DNA of 6,649 nt, taken from positions 1-6,649 of the forward strand of contig DATJPW010000055.1 in the NCBI GenBank assembly GCA_035506215.1, read 5' to 3'. Below, piece by piece: positions 1 to 4,612 of this stretch. The position numbers and the translations under genes are program-made. The notes under the pieces were generated by a model. It had not been told where the DNA came from. It ran no database searches and saw only the letters and a program-made list of their open reading frames with translations. Positions within the stretch are counted from its first letter, which is position 1, and each line of letters starts with the position of its first letter. The stretch comes from DATJPW01 sp035506215. GTDB lineage: Bacteria > Desulfobacterota > Desulfomonilia > Desulfomonilales > Desulfomonilaceae.

Positions 1-150
1 CTTGGCAACGTCACGCCCGATGACGTATACTACGGGCGACGAAAGGCTATATTGGAGCGCCGTAAAACTCTTAAGCGGCAAACGCTCATGCGGCGCAAGG
101 AATTCAACCAAAATATCCCCAGGCCTCCTGAGGCCGTAACTCTCCTCTAA
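1..150 (+). CDS. IS3-family transposase (integrase core), C-terminal fragment
   Basis: The frame is open from the first base to a TAA at 148-150 and gives 49 residues, so the gene begins outside the window. The peptide starts LGNVTPDDVYYGRR and continues with an Arg/Lys-rich helix (ILERRKTLKRQTLMRRKEF). This is the usual C-terminus of IS3-group OrfB transposases, just after the catalytic DDE domain, where a 'N.TP.DVY.GR...IL..R' pattern is common. In that family the protein carries out DNA cleavage and strand transfer of the element. The catalytic residues are not in the window, so activity cannot be judged. The element's right end should lie within some tens of bases of the stop; a candidate near position 190 is listed separately. 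A stand-alone IS3-type or IS481-type integrase remains possible. Confidence 0.8.
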   Translation, partial: LGNVTPDDVYYGRRKAILERRKTLKRQTLMRRKEFNQNIPRPPEAVTLL

Positions 151-190
151 TTCTGCACCTCAAAATTCCCATTTCGTCTGACGACATACA
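151..190 (+). mobile_element. Putative right end of the IS3-type element
   Basis: IS3-family elements normally end in CA a short distance after the transposase stop. The first attractive CA end is at 189-190, in the stretch TCTGACGACATACA. Read inward on the other strand this gives TGTATGTCGTCAGACG, a reasonable TG-starting terminal repeat. The left end is outside the window, so the match between termini and any target duplication cannot be tested. The boundary is inference. Confidence 0.25.
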
Positions 191-550
191 GTCAAACAGT
201 TTCTTTAGGTCCTTCATGATTTACTCCGCCATCTCCTCGCCTTGCCAAGCTCGTGAGCCATTGGTGTTGATCTGTATATCAAAAGGTATAGGCGACGGGA
301 AACCAAGTCAAACGGAAAAGGGATTTTGGTTGGTGACGTTGGAAGCCATAAGTTCATTGTGGGGTTGCGTACGGGAAAAGGCAGGCGCACGTTCGGTCTA
401 CCTCGGAAGCCAAAGTTGCTGAACCCCGGCGCAAGCAATTCAATGGGGGACAACGACAGACTGCTGAGGCGTAATCAATTCTGCTCCCGTGATAGAATCA
501 AAACATATTGGATAAGAAATTCCTCAATGAATTGTCGTGGACCTGAGCAC
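191..550. other. Gene-free stretch after the IS fragment
   Basis: About 360 bases without a convincing gene. Open frames of 68-79 codons occur on both strands, but they overlap each other, lack good ribosome binding sites and resemble no family I know. A region of this kind just inside an IS insertion is often decayed sequence. I see no tRNA-like or riboswitch-like structure here. Confidence 0.5.
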
Positions 551-558
551 TTAGTGCT
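546..558. repeat. 13-bp palindrome AGCACT-T-AGTGCT
   Basis: A perfect dyad of 6 bp arms around a single T. It overlaps the TAA end of the possible minus-strand gene fragment. It could be an operator-like site or chance; there is no T-run to make it a terminator. Confidence 0.3.
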
Positions 559-695
559 TAAATAGTTTCTTGAGATTGTCAATGTATGTGAGAAATTCGT
601 CGTTTAGATAGTCTGGCGGCGTTATTTCCTTGAGACCTATATAGGTTGACAACCTCGCCGACGGGCCCTAACGTCTTTATAAATGCACGAACCAT
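551..695 (-). pseudogene. Possible decayed C-terminal gene fragment, frameshifted
   Basis: On the minus strand the frame ending in TAA at 553-551 reads back through a protein-like tail (IGLKEITPPDYLNDEF, then LTYIDNLKKLFKH) to an in-frame TAG at 670-668. A second minus-strand frame starting at an ATG at 695 reads MVRAFIKTLGPVGEVVNL, also protein-like, and would run on into the first frame if a shift occurred near 645-650. The two halves together look like the last 45-50 residues of one protein broken by a frameshift and truncated upstream. I do not recognise the family. Random open frames can look like this, so the call is weak. Confidence 0.22.
646..674 (+). promoter_or_regulatory. Candidate sigma-70 promoter for the PRC-barrel gene
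   Basis: A perfect TTGACA lies at 646-651. Seventeen bases later the hexamer TAACGT (669-674) is only a poor -10 match. It would give a leader of about 115 bases before the ATG at 795. The -35 is striking, but the poor -10 keeps the call weak. Confidence 0.25.
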
Positions 696-794
696 CGCAG
701 AGCACTCCGACGGTTGCTGTCATCAACTTAGATGCAATACAGCGACCCAAGATTGGGCCACGCCCATGACCAAATTGTAAAAGGAGTAAGTAAA

Positions 795-1616
795 ATGAGA
801 ACTTCGTTGAGCCTAATAATTGGTACAGCATTGATGTTCTTAGTATCCATATGGATGATTTCCCCCGATCAAGCGTTCGCACAACGTGCCGGACACGAGA
901 GTTTTAGAGCCTCAACTCACGCGTCAGGAGCACTGATCGGAAGACCGGTGCGCAGCGAACGGGGCGTTGTGCTGGGCACCGTGGAAAATATAGTCCTGAA
1001 CGATAACGGTTGTGCACAGTTTGTAGTCATTTCAGGAAGATTTCCTGGCGCACGTTCAATGTGGTACCCCATCCCCTGGAACGTTATAGCCAGAAGCACT
1101 CCTGAGGCCATTTTTGTGAACATAGAACCGGACGTTCTGGTGAGAGCTCCCAGCTTTTCGAGAAACAGGTTTCCCGATCTGTTGCATTCGGACTTTAACG
1201 CCAGAGTCAACACGTTCTTCCAGACTACGGCCAAGGAAGAAAAAGGAAGAGCTGAGCGAAGTGTGAAAGAGCGAGGTCGAGACTGGGAGTCGCGAGCTAC
1301 TCAGGGAGTCGTATCTCCAACGGAGAACGTAAAGGACAAAGCCCGTATGGAACGGGAACGTAAGTTCACACCTTCTGAAATGAAGGGAGAAGGGATCTCC
1401 AAACAAAAAGAAATGGACATAAAGTCTAGAGGGCACATGGAACGTGAGAAAGGAGCGGCTAGATCGGGCAAATCCGAGATGATGATGGAACGGGGCCCGT
1501 CTCATATGGAGCGTGGTTCGTCCGAAAACGCGGGACAGAGACAGCTTCAGAACTCGGGCCCAGGTCATGCTGTCACACCGGCGCAACCTGGACAGCCGGG
1601 AGAGAAAATCCACTAG
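795..1616 (+). CDS. Exported PRC-barrel domain protein with charged MER-repeat tail
   Basis: A 273-residue protein. I place the start at the ATG at 795 because it has AAAGGAG at 780-786 and opens directly onto a signal peptide; an in-frame ATG at 732 would put 21 hydrophilic residues before it and has no comparable binding site. Residues 1-29 are a typical Sec signal peptide with a hydrophobic core and an AFA|Q cleavage site at 29/30. Residues 44-117 read as a PRC-barrel: GxxIGRPVRSERGVVLG, then a VEN.VLNDNG turn, a QFVVISGRF strand and a PIPWNVI strand. PRC-barrels are small beta-barrels found in RimM, in the photosynthetic reaction centre H subunit and in many stress or envelope proteins, where they usually bind partners. 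From about residue 147 the chain is highly charged, without hydrophobic segments, and contains four MER[EG] motifs (residues 185, 215, 231, 238). This tail is probably disordered. A periplasmic or exported location follows from the signal peptide; the specific role is unknown. The gene is followed by its own hairpin. Confidence 0.85.
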   Translation: MRTSLSLIIGTALMFLVSIWMISPDQAFAQRAGHESFRASTHASGALIGRPVRSERGVVLGTVENIVLNDNGCAQFVVISGRFPGARSMWYPIPWNVIARSTPEAIFVNIEPDVLVRAPSFSRNRFPDLLHSDFNARVNTFFQTTAKEEKGRAERSVKERGRDWESRATQGVVSPTENVKDKARMERERKFTPSEMKGEGISKQKEMDIKSRGHMEREKGAARSGKSEMMMERGPSHMERGSSENAGQRQLQNSGPGHAVTPAQPGQPGEKIH

Positions 1617-1666
1617 CTCCGTATTATCTCAAGCCTGTTTCATGTTTGACAATATTGCAGACTATC

Positions 1667-1701
1667 AAGCCCGGCGACTACAACTACAGTCGTCCGGGCT
1701 T
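1667..1701 (+). terminator. Strong stem-loop after the PRC-barrel gene
   Basis: AAGCCCGG-CGACT (1667-1679) pairs with AGTCG-T-CCGGGCTT (1688-1701): 13 base pairs with one bulged T and an 8-base loop. It begins 51 bases after the PRC-barrel stop. The downstream sequence (CCTTGT) is only modestly T-rich, so termination may be imperfect, but position and stability fit a transcript 3' end. Confidence 0.6.
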
Positions 1702-1762
1702 CCTTGTACTGTACATACACGTACGAAGAAGAGTATCAGAGCTAAAGAGCTGAATCAAAGCA

Positions 1763-1975
1763 ATGGAAATTTACACCAATATAGATCAGATAAAGCGATT
1801 GAACATATTTACTCAACTTGATCATCCGGTAGCTTTGACAGCTCCTTTGATTTTTGATGATCAAGTAATTATAGGTATGTACTGTGAACCTGATAGTGGA
1901 TTCCCCTTAATTGACAAAGAGAGCGCCCATGTACAATTAAATTGGAACTGCCTGAAGAAGTTGATTCGTGACTGA
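1763..1975 (+). CDS. Small hypothetical protein, 70 residues (doubtful)
   Basis: The open frame reads MEIYTNIDQIKRLNIFTQL, continues through a hydrophobic middle (VALTAPLIF, QVIIGMYC) and ends NWNCLKKLIRD. An in-frame TGA lies four codons before the ATG, so the frame cannot be extended upstream. No good ribosome binding site is present (only AAAGAGC about 15 bases before the start). The surrounding DNA is more AT-rich than the flanking genes, which could mean acquired or decaying sequence. The composition is protein-like (mixed hydrophobic and acidic, ordered-looking), but I recognise no domain. It may be a real small gene, the remnant of a larger one, or chance. Confidence 0.35.
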   Translation: MEIYTNIDQIKRLNIFTQLDHPVALTAPLIFDDQVIIGMYCEPDSGFPLIDKESAHVQLNWNCLKKLIRD

Positions 1976-1992
1976 AAATGAATTGATATCAA

Positions 1993-2007
1993 GCCCGTAA
2001 ATCGGGC
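1993..2007 (+). terminator. Short hairpin after the 70-residue ORF
   Basis: GCCCG (1993-1997) pairs with CGGGC (2003-2007) across a 5-base loop, 18 bases after the stop at 1975. There is no T-run, so it is at best a weak terminator. Its GCCCG/CGGGC core echoes the stronger hairpin at 1667-1701. Confidence 0.3.
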
Positions 2008-2188
2008 AGAGGACCCAACGATTATCTGGAATGTTTGAATTAGGCTTGAATATATGCTTTTGCTTCCTTCAACAGATAGGGGCTACACGGGCTCATGGAA
2101 AACTCAAAAGAGGAATTGTAAACGAAGGAATTGTTTGGTCGCTTATCAGGCCCGATTATTGCGTACGTGCAGTGTAAGCTCGAGAAAA

Positions 2189-2202
2189 CCCCTGACTAGG
2201 GG
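2189..2202 (+). repeat. Hairpin CCCCT-GACT-AGGGG
   Basis: A perfect 5-bp GC-rich stem with a 4-base loop, about 145 bases upstream of the coiled-coil gene. There is no following T-run. It may be part of a structured 5' leader together with the hairpin at 2236-2281. Confidence 0.35.
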
Positions 2203-2235
2203 AGCCACGTGAACTTCGAATTCTTGCTGGGGGAA

Positions 2236-2281
2236 CAAGCAAGGGTAATGCCTGTGCAACCACGACCCGACGGCTTGCTTG
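2236..2281 (+). promoter_or_regulatory. Long-arm stem-loop in the leader of the coiled-coil gene
   Basis: CAAGCAAG (2236-2243) is perfectly complementary to CTTGCTTG (2274-2281). Inside the 30-base loop, GGT can pair with ACC near 2265-2267, and GTG with CAC around a CAAC loop, giving a nested arrangement. It ends 64 bases before the start codon. This fits a structured leader or a protein-binding site. It matches no regulatory RNA family I recognise. Confidence 0.3.
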
Positions 2282-2345
2282 CGGGAAATTCGGGGCATCC
2301 GCGAAATGCAACCGTCCAATTTTAGAATCGAAAGGAGAATATGTC

Positions 2346-2993
2346 ATGTCAAAGGTTAGGGAAATCAGAGAATCTATTGACAAGAAGCTGGATCATTGGG
2401 AAGCCAGCGCTACAGCGGTTGAGGTGCAACTGCACCAAACCAAAGAGCAGGCACTGGCCAAGGTTGAAGTTCGGAAGAAAAAATTGAACGAAGCCTTGGA
2501 GAAGTTCAAATCAGAAGTGGCTAAGGCGAAAGGGATCACTGAGGAGAAAAAAAAGGAGATGCAGGCACAGTTTGACGATCTGCGGGTCCAGTTGACTTTG
2601 GGCAAGGCCGAGGCTAAAGAAGCGTTCGAGGCCCAAAGGAAGAAGATCCAACACTCTATTGCCACTTTGGAGGCCACAGTGGATAGACACCTGGACGCTG
2701 CCGGCCATGCAATTGATCAGTCGCTTGAAAACGCAGCCGACAAATTCATCGCTGCTGCAATTGAATACGAGGCAGAGGCGGATGCACTGGAAGCTCAATT
2801 GTTTGTGAAAAAGGCCGAGGCAAAGGCCCAGTTTGAGAAGAAAAAGAGCGATCTCCTGGCGCAAATCAACGAATTCAAAACGAAGCTCCAGGGAAAAAGG
2901 GATATAGCCAAAGACAAGGCGTCCACCTTTGAAAAAGAACTGTCGGCTGGAATCTCCCAGATCAAGCAGGCGTTCAAGAAGCTCTCCGACTGA
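2346..2993 (+). CDS. All-helical coiled-coil protein with three internal repeats
   Basis: A 215-residue protein starting at the ATG at 2346, eight bases after AAAGGAG (2331-2337); the ATG at 2341 is in another frame. There is no signal peptide or membrane segment, so it is probably cytoplasmic. It is rich in Lys, Glu, Ala and Gln, has one Trp (residue 18), and has no Cys and no Pro, all typical of a long amphipathic helix or coiled coil. A unit of about 31 residues recurs at 28-58, 82-112 and 151-181, each beginning with QL and carrying a K.E.AKx.F/VE.xxKK core, as in QLTLGKAEAKEAFE and QLFVKKAEAKAQFE. Between the second and third copies lies a different segment (HLDAAGHAIDQSLENAADKF). Proteins of this kind are usually annotated only as hypothetical or coiled-coil. 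A scaffold, membrane-surface or stress role (apolipoprotein- or phasin-like) is possible but not shown. It has no close operon partner. Confidence 0.88.
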   Translation: MSKVREIRESIDKKLDHWEASATAVEVQLHQTKEQALAKVEVRKKKLNEALEKFKSEVAKAKGITEEKKKEMQAQFDDLRVQLTLGKAEAKEAFEAQRKKIQHSIATLEATVDRHLDAAGHAIDQSLENAADKFIAAAIEYEAEADALEAQLFVKKAEAKAQFEKKKSDLLAQINEFKTKLQGKRDIAKDKASTFEKELSAGISQIKQAFKKLSD

Positions 2994-3198
2994 GAAGACA
3001 GACCATGCGGAGGTTGCTGCCCTTGGTCGAGCCTTCTCCAACAAGGGGAAATTTCCGCTGACAGGGCTTTCTTGAAAACGTCACGACGGTTTTGCCTCTC
3101 TCGGGGCTTGTGGGAGGAGGTACGGGGCCTTTTCGTGGTCACAGAAACCATCGTTCGACGGGTCACCGACCCAAGACCCCCGAAATGGCAAGATCGCG

Positions 3199-3204
3199 TA
3201 TAAT
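3199..3204 (+). promoter_or_regulatory. Perfect -10 hexamer TATAAT before the PilZ gene
   Basis: TATAAT at 3199-3204 would place the transcript start near 3211, about 50 bases before the PilZ ATG. No recognisable -35 lies at 16-18 bases spacing (the region there is C-rich), so an activator may be needed or the match may be fortuitous. Confidence 0.35.
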
Positions 3205-3262
3205 TCCGGTTCCAATAGATTTGCGAACGCTGGCTTAATACGGGGAGATATGAGAGCTAACG

Positions 3263-3796
3263 ATGCATAAGCGCACTATCAAGGCCAAAGATATCCTGAA
3301 CGACATTCGGAAAAGGCTGAGCGACTCGCAACTCATGAGCAAGTACGGTCTATCTGCAGAAGGGCTTCAAGATGTATTCATCAAACTGGTTCAAGCAAAA
3401 GCAATACTGCCAGAGGAACTGTTTGACCGGGCCCCCGTGTTGGAAAAGGATAGCGTAACGATCGAAAGCATTCGAATGGGCACTCGCCAGAAAACGGAGA
3501 TCGAGATCCCTGTACATGACGCCACCAACCCGAGACAGGTAGGTATGCTTCGTGATTTATCGCCTAACGGTGTCGGGGTTCGAGGAATCGAGACGCGAAG
3601 AGGGGATCTCAGAACTCTGGTCGTTGCAGCCAACCACTTGTTCCCGGTGAACATCTTCTCCTTTGTAGCAGTATGCCGCTGGATCAAGACAAGGAGACCT
3701 GAGGGAATCATAGACGCTGGTTTCGAAATAACCAATATTTCAGAGGAGGCGAAAAAACAGCTCAAGACAATTATCGAGCTTTCAGCAATGGATTGA
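3263..3796 (+). CDS. PilZ-domain protein, predicted cyclic-di-GMP receptor
   Basis: A 177-residue cytoplasmic protein. The ATG at 3263 follows GAGAG at 3252-3256 and GGGGAG at 3242-3247. Residues 6-48 form a small helical domain (KAKDILNDIRKRLSD, then LMSKYGLSAEGLQDVF) of a type that I recall preceding PilZ domains in deltaproteobacteria; it resembles a helix-turn-helix-like module. Residues about 66-173 are the PilZ domain. The RxxxR motif is R71-M-G-T-R75, and D98-L-S100-P-N-G103 is the [D/N]xSxxG motif, 23 residues downstream. These are the residues that contact cyclic-di-GMP in the family, and both motifs are intact. The end of the barrel reads AVCRWIK followed by DAGFEITNISEEAKKQL, also family-typical. 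Binding of cyclic-di-GMP is therefore likely. The output partner is unknown, since no flagellar, pilus or polysaccharide gene is adjacent. Confidence 0.9.
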   Translation: MHKRTIKAKDILNDIRKRLSDSQLMSKYGLSAEGLQDVFIKLVQAKAILPEELFDRAPVLEKDSVTIESIRMGTRQKTEIEIPVHDATNPRQVGMLRDLSPNGVGVRGIETRRGDLRTLVVAANHLFPVNIFSFVAVCRWIKTRRPEGIIDAGFEITNISEEAKKQLKTIIELSAMD

Positions 3797-3978
3797 GGCC
3801 GCACAGAAGGTCTCAGTTTATCCGCTGCACTTGTTAGCTCACAACAGATAAAGCAGATGAGTGACCTTGATCAACAGGAGCATCCTATAGGGATTACAGC
3901 ATGATCGAAACTGGTTCCGGTTAGCAGAAGAGCGATCTCGGCGTAGCCGCATACAGGGCATTGCATTGGGTATCTCAT
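3797..3978. other. Convergent intergenic region, first part
   Basis: About 180 bases after the PilZ stop with ordinary composition. I see no gene. A weak wobble-containing hairpin (AACTG/CGGTT, near 3910-3923) is the only terminator-like element, and it lacks a T-run. Confidence 0.45.
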
Positions 3979-4024
3979 TCATAAATTTACGAAATTAGCA
4001 ATTTGGTGGATTATAAATTTATGA
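3979..4024. repeat. Nested inverted repeat at the start of the AT island
   Basis: TCATAAATTT (3979-3988) is perfectly repeated inverted as AAATTTATGA (4015-4024), a 10-bp stem over 26 bases. Inside it AAATT-agc-AATTT (3992-4004) forms a second dyad. The right arm also contains the self-complementary ATAAATTTAT (4013-4022). Such nesting can form a cruciform or serve as a protein-binding array. The low complexity means chance cannot be excluded. Confidence 0.45.
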
Positions 4025-4209
4025 TTTTATTAACTAATAAGCACAGGAAATCTGTTTTGTGCGAATAGGGCATTTTTTTGCATCAAATTATTAGTAAAGT
4101 CATTATGTTATAAATTTCTTTTTGAAAAAATAACTTTATGAGGTTTAAATTTCAATTTTGTTGTATAGGTTTTTCTAATATGTATATACAAATTAATAAT
4201 TTAGGTCGT

Positions 4210-4235
4210 CTATCTGATCTGCCAAAGGCAGATAG
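4210..4235. terminator. Hairpin with two alternative pairings between convergent genes
   Basis: ATCTGCC (4217-4223) pairs with GGCAGAT (4227-4233) across AAA. CTATCTG (4210-4216) is equally complementary to CAGATAG (4229-4235), so two competing folds exist. It lies between convergent transcription units and could act in either direction, although no long T-run follows on either strand. Confidence 0.4.
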
Positions 4236-4248
4236 ACTCCGCCTGTTC

Positions 4249-4280
4249 ATTTTCACATTTGTCTTATGTGAAAATAAGAC
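4249..4280. repeat. Two interleaved perfect inverted repeats
   Basis: ATTTTCACAT (4249-4258) pairs perfectly with ATGTGAAAAT (4266-4275) across 7 bases. GTCTTAT (4261-4267) pairs perfectly with ATAAGAC (4274-4280) across 6 bases. The two share bases, so only one can form at a time. This is the layout of a switching structure or of overlapping operator sites. It sits in the convergent intergenic region, where neither reading has an assigned gene downstream. Confidence 0.55.
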
Positions 4281-4366
4281 ACCTGAGAAACGAAAATGTT
4301 CCCTAAAGTTATAAAAATTTATTCATCTTTATTCTGGCAAAAAATGCCCCGTAATCGAGAACGGAG

Positions 4367-4591
4367 CTAGGACGATAAGTAATTAAACGAGAATAACAGG
4401 AGAATGATTAGTGCGGCGGTTTGAATTGCTGTCTGGACGAGCTGGGACCAACGTGGAAAATCCCATAAATAGATGACCGCCATGAGGAGGCACCAGAATA
4501 CGATCAGGAAAGCTAAACCCTTGCAATAACCCAACCATTGGCCCAGAAAACCCAGACACTGAAATGCGACGGCTCCTAATAATGACTTCAT
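4367..4591 (-). CDS. Small integral membrane protein, 74 residues
   Basis: The ATG at 4591 follows a near-perfect AAAGGAGG four bases upstream, which strongly supports a real gene. Two clear hydrophobic segments occupy about residues 25-43 (LAFLIVFWCLLMAVIYLW) and 53-72 (TAIQTAALIILLLFSF). The N-terminal 4-21 segment is also fairly hydrophobic and may be a third, weaker helix or an amphipathic one. The short connecting loop is DFPRWSQ. I recognise no family. It begins 21 bases after the acyltransferase stop on the same strand and so is almost certainly cotranscribed with it. This suggests it anchors, assists or exports the product of that enzyme, but that is inference. It ends in TAG at 4369-4367, next to the AT island. 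Confidence 0.82.
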   Translation of the reverse strand: MKSLLGAVAFQCLGFLGQWLGYCKGLAFLIVFWCLLMAVIYLWDFPRWSQLVQTAIQTAALIILLLFSFNYLSS

Positions 4592-4612
4592 GTGGCCTCC
4601 TTTGTGGCTACC

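Larger units (their letters stand above)
2008..2345 (+). other. Gene-free leader region of the coiled-coil gene
   Basis: About 340 bases with no plausible gene on either strand; the minus-strand 75-codon frame here lacks coding character. The second half holds two good hairpins (2189-2202 and 2236-2281) ahead of the AAAGGAG site at 2331-2337. I compared it by eye with cobalamin, cyclic-di-GMP, glycine, ykkC and molybdenum-cofactor riboswitches and saw no conserved core. Confidence 0.5.
3979..4350. other. AT-rich island between convergent genes
   Basis: This stretch is strikingly AT-rich compared with the genes on both sides and holds no gene on either strand. It contains several perfect dyads (3979-4024, 4217-4233, 4249-4280), three AAATT-n-AATTT motifs (3992-4004, 4147-4158, 4190-4202), a repeated TTATAAATTT (4011-4020 and 4108-4117) and GTATATAC (4182-4189). 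It lies downstream of genes on both strands. Acquired DNA, a small RNA locus, a nucleoid-protein binding region or a decayed mobile element are all possible. Confidence 0.6.
4068..4350. repeat. Imperfect inverted repeats bounding most of the AT island
   Basis: GGGCATTTTTTTGC (4068-4081) on the left and GGCAAAAAATGCCCC (4336-4350) on the right are inverted copies of each other apart from one T and the terminal bases. Similarity continues weakly outward (CGAATA against CGATTA). The enclosed length is about 280 bases, a size typical of miniature inverted-repeat elements. A target duplication is not obvious. Confidence 0.3.

Noticed and set aside
216..565. Overlapping 68- and 79-codon plus-strand frames and a 79-codon minus-strand frame
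   Set aside because: They overlap one another, have no good ribosome binding sites, and show no recognisable domain.
732..794. Upstream ATG at 732 as the start of the PRC-barrel protein
   Set aside because: It would add 21 hydrophilic residues before a clear signal peptide, and the AAAGGAG at 780-786 points to the ATG at 795.
917..1613. Minus-strand frames of 105 and 185 codons opposite the PRC-barrel gene
   Set aside because: They are antisense shadows of a gene with a clear signal peptide and domain; the Arg/Ser/Phe-rich translation reflects the complement of Glu/Lys-rich codons.
1513..1821. 102-codon plus-strand frame overlapping the end of the PRC-barrel gene
   Set aside because: It crosses the terminator-like hairpin at 1667-1701, has a basic low-quality composition, and has no ribosome binding site.
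2040..2330. Cobalamin-type or other known riboswitch, tmRNA or signal recognition particle RNA upstream of the coiled-coil gene
   Set aside because: Short resemblances (GGGTAAT...GTGCAA, GGGGCTAC) were noticed, but none of the required conserved cores or end structures is present.
2393..3166. Minus-strand frames of 94, 177 and 123 codons opposite the coiled-coil gene
   Set aside because: Their Phe/Leu/Ser-rich translations are the expected complement of Lys/Glu/Ala codons in the real gene.
3979..4350. CRISPR array or replication origin in the AT island
   Set aside because: There are no regularly spaced direct repeats, and there are no DnaA-box-like clusters or iterons beyond a twofold TTATAAATTT.
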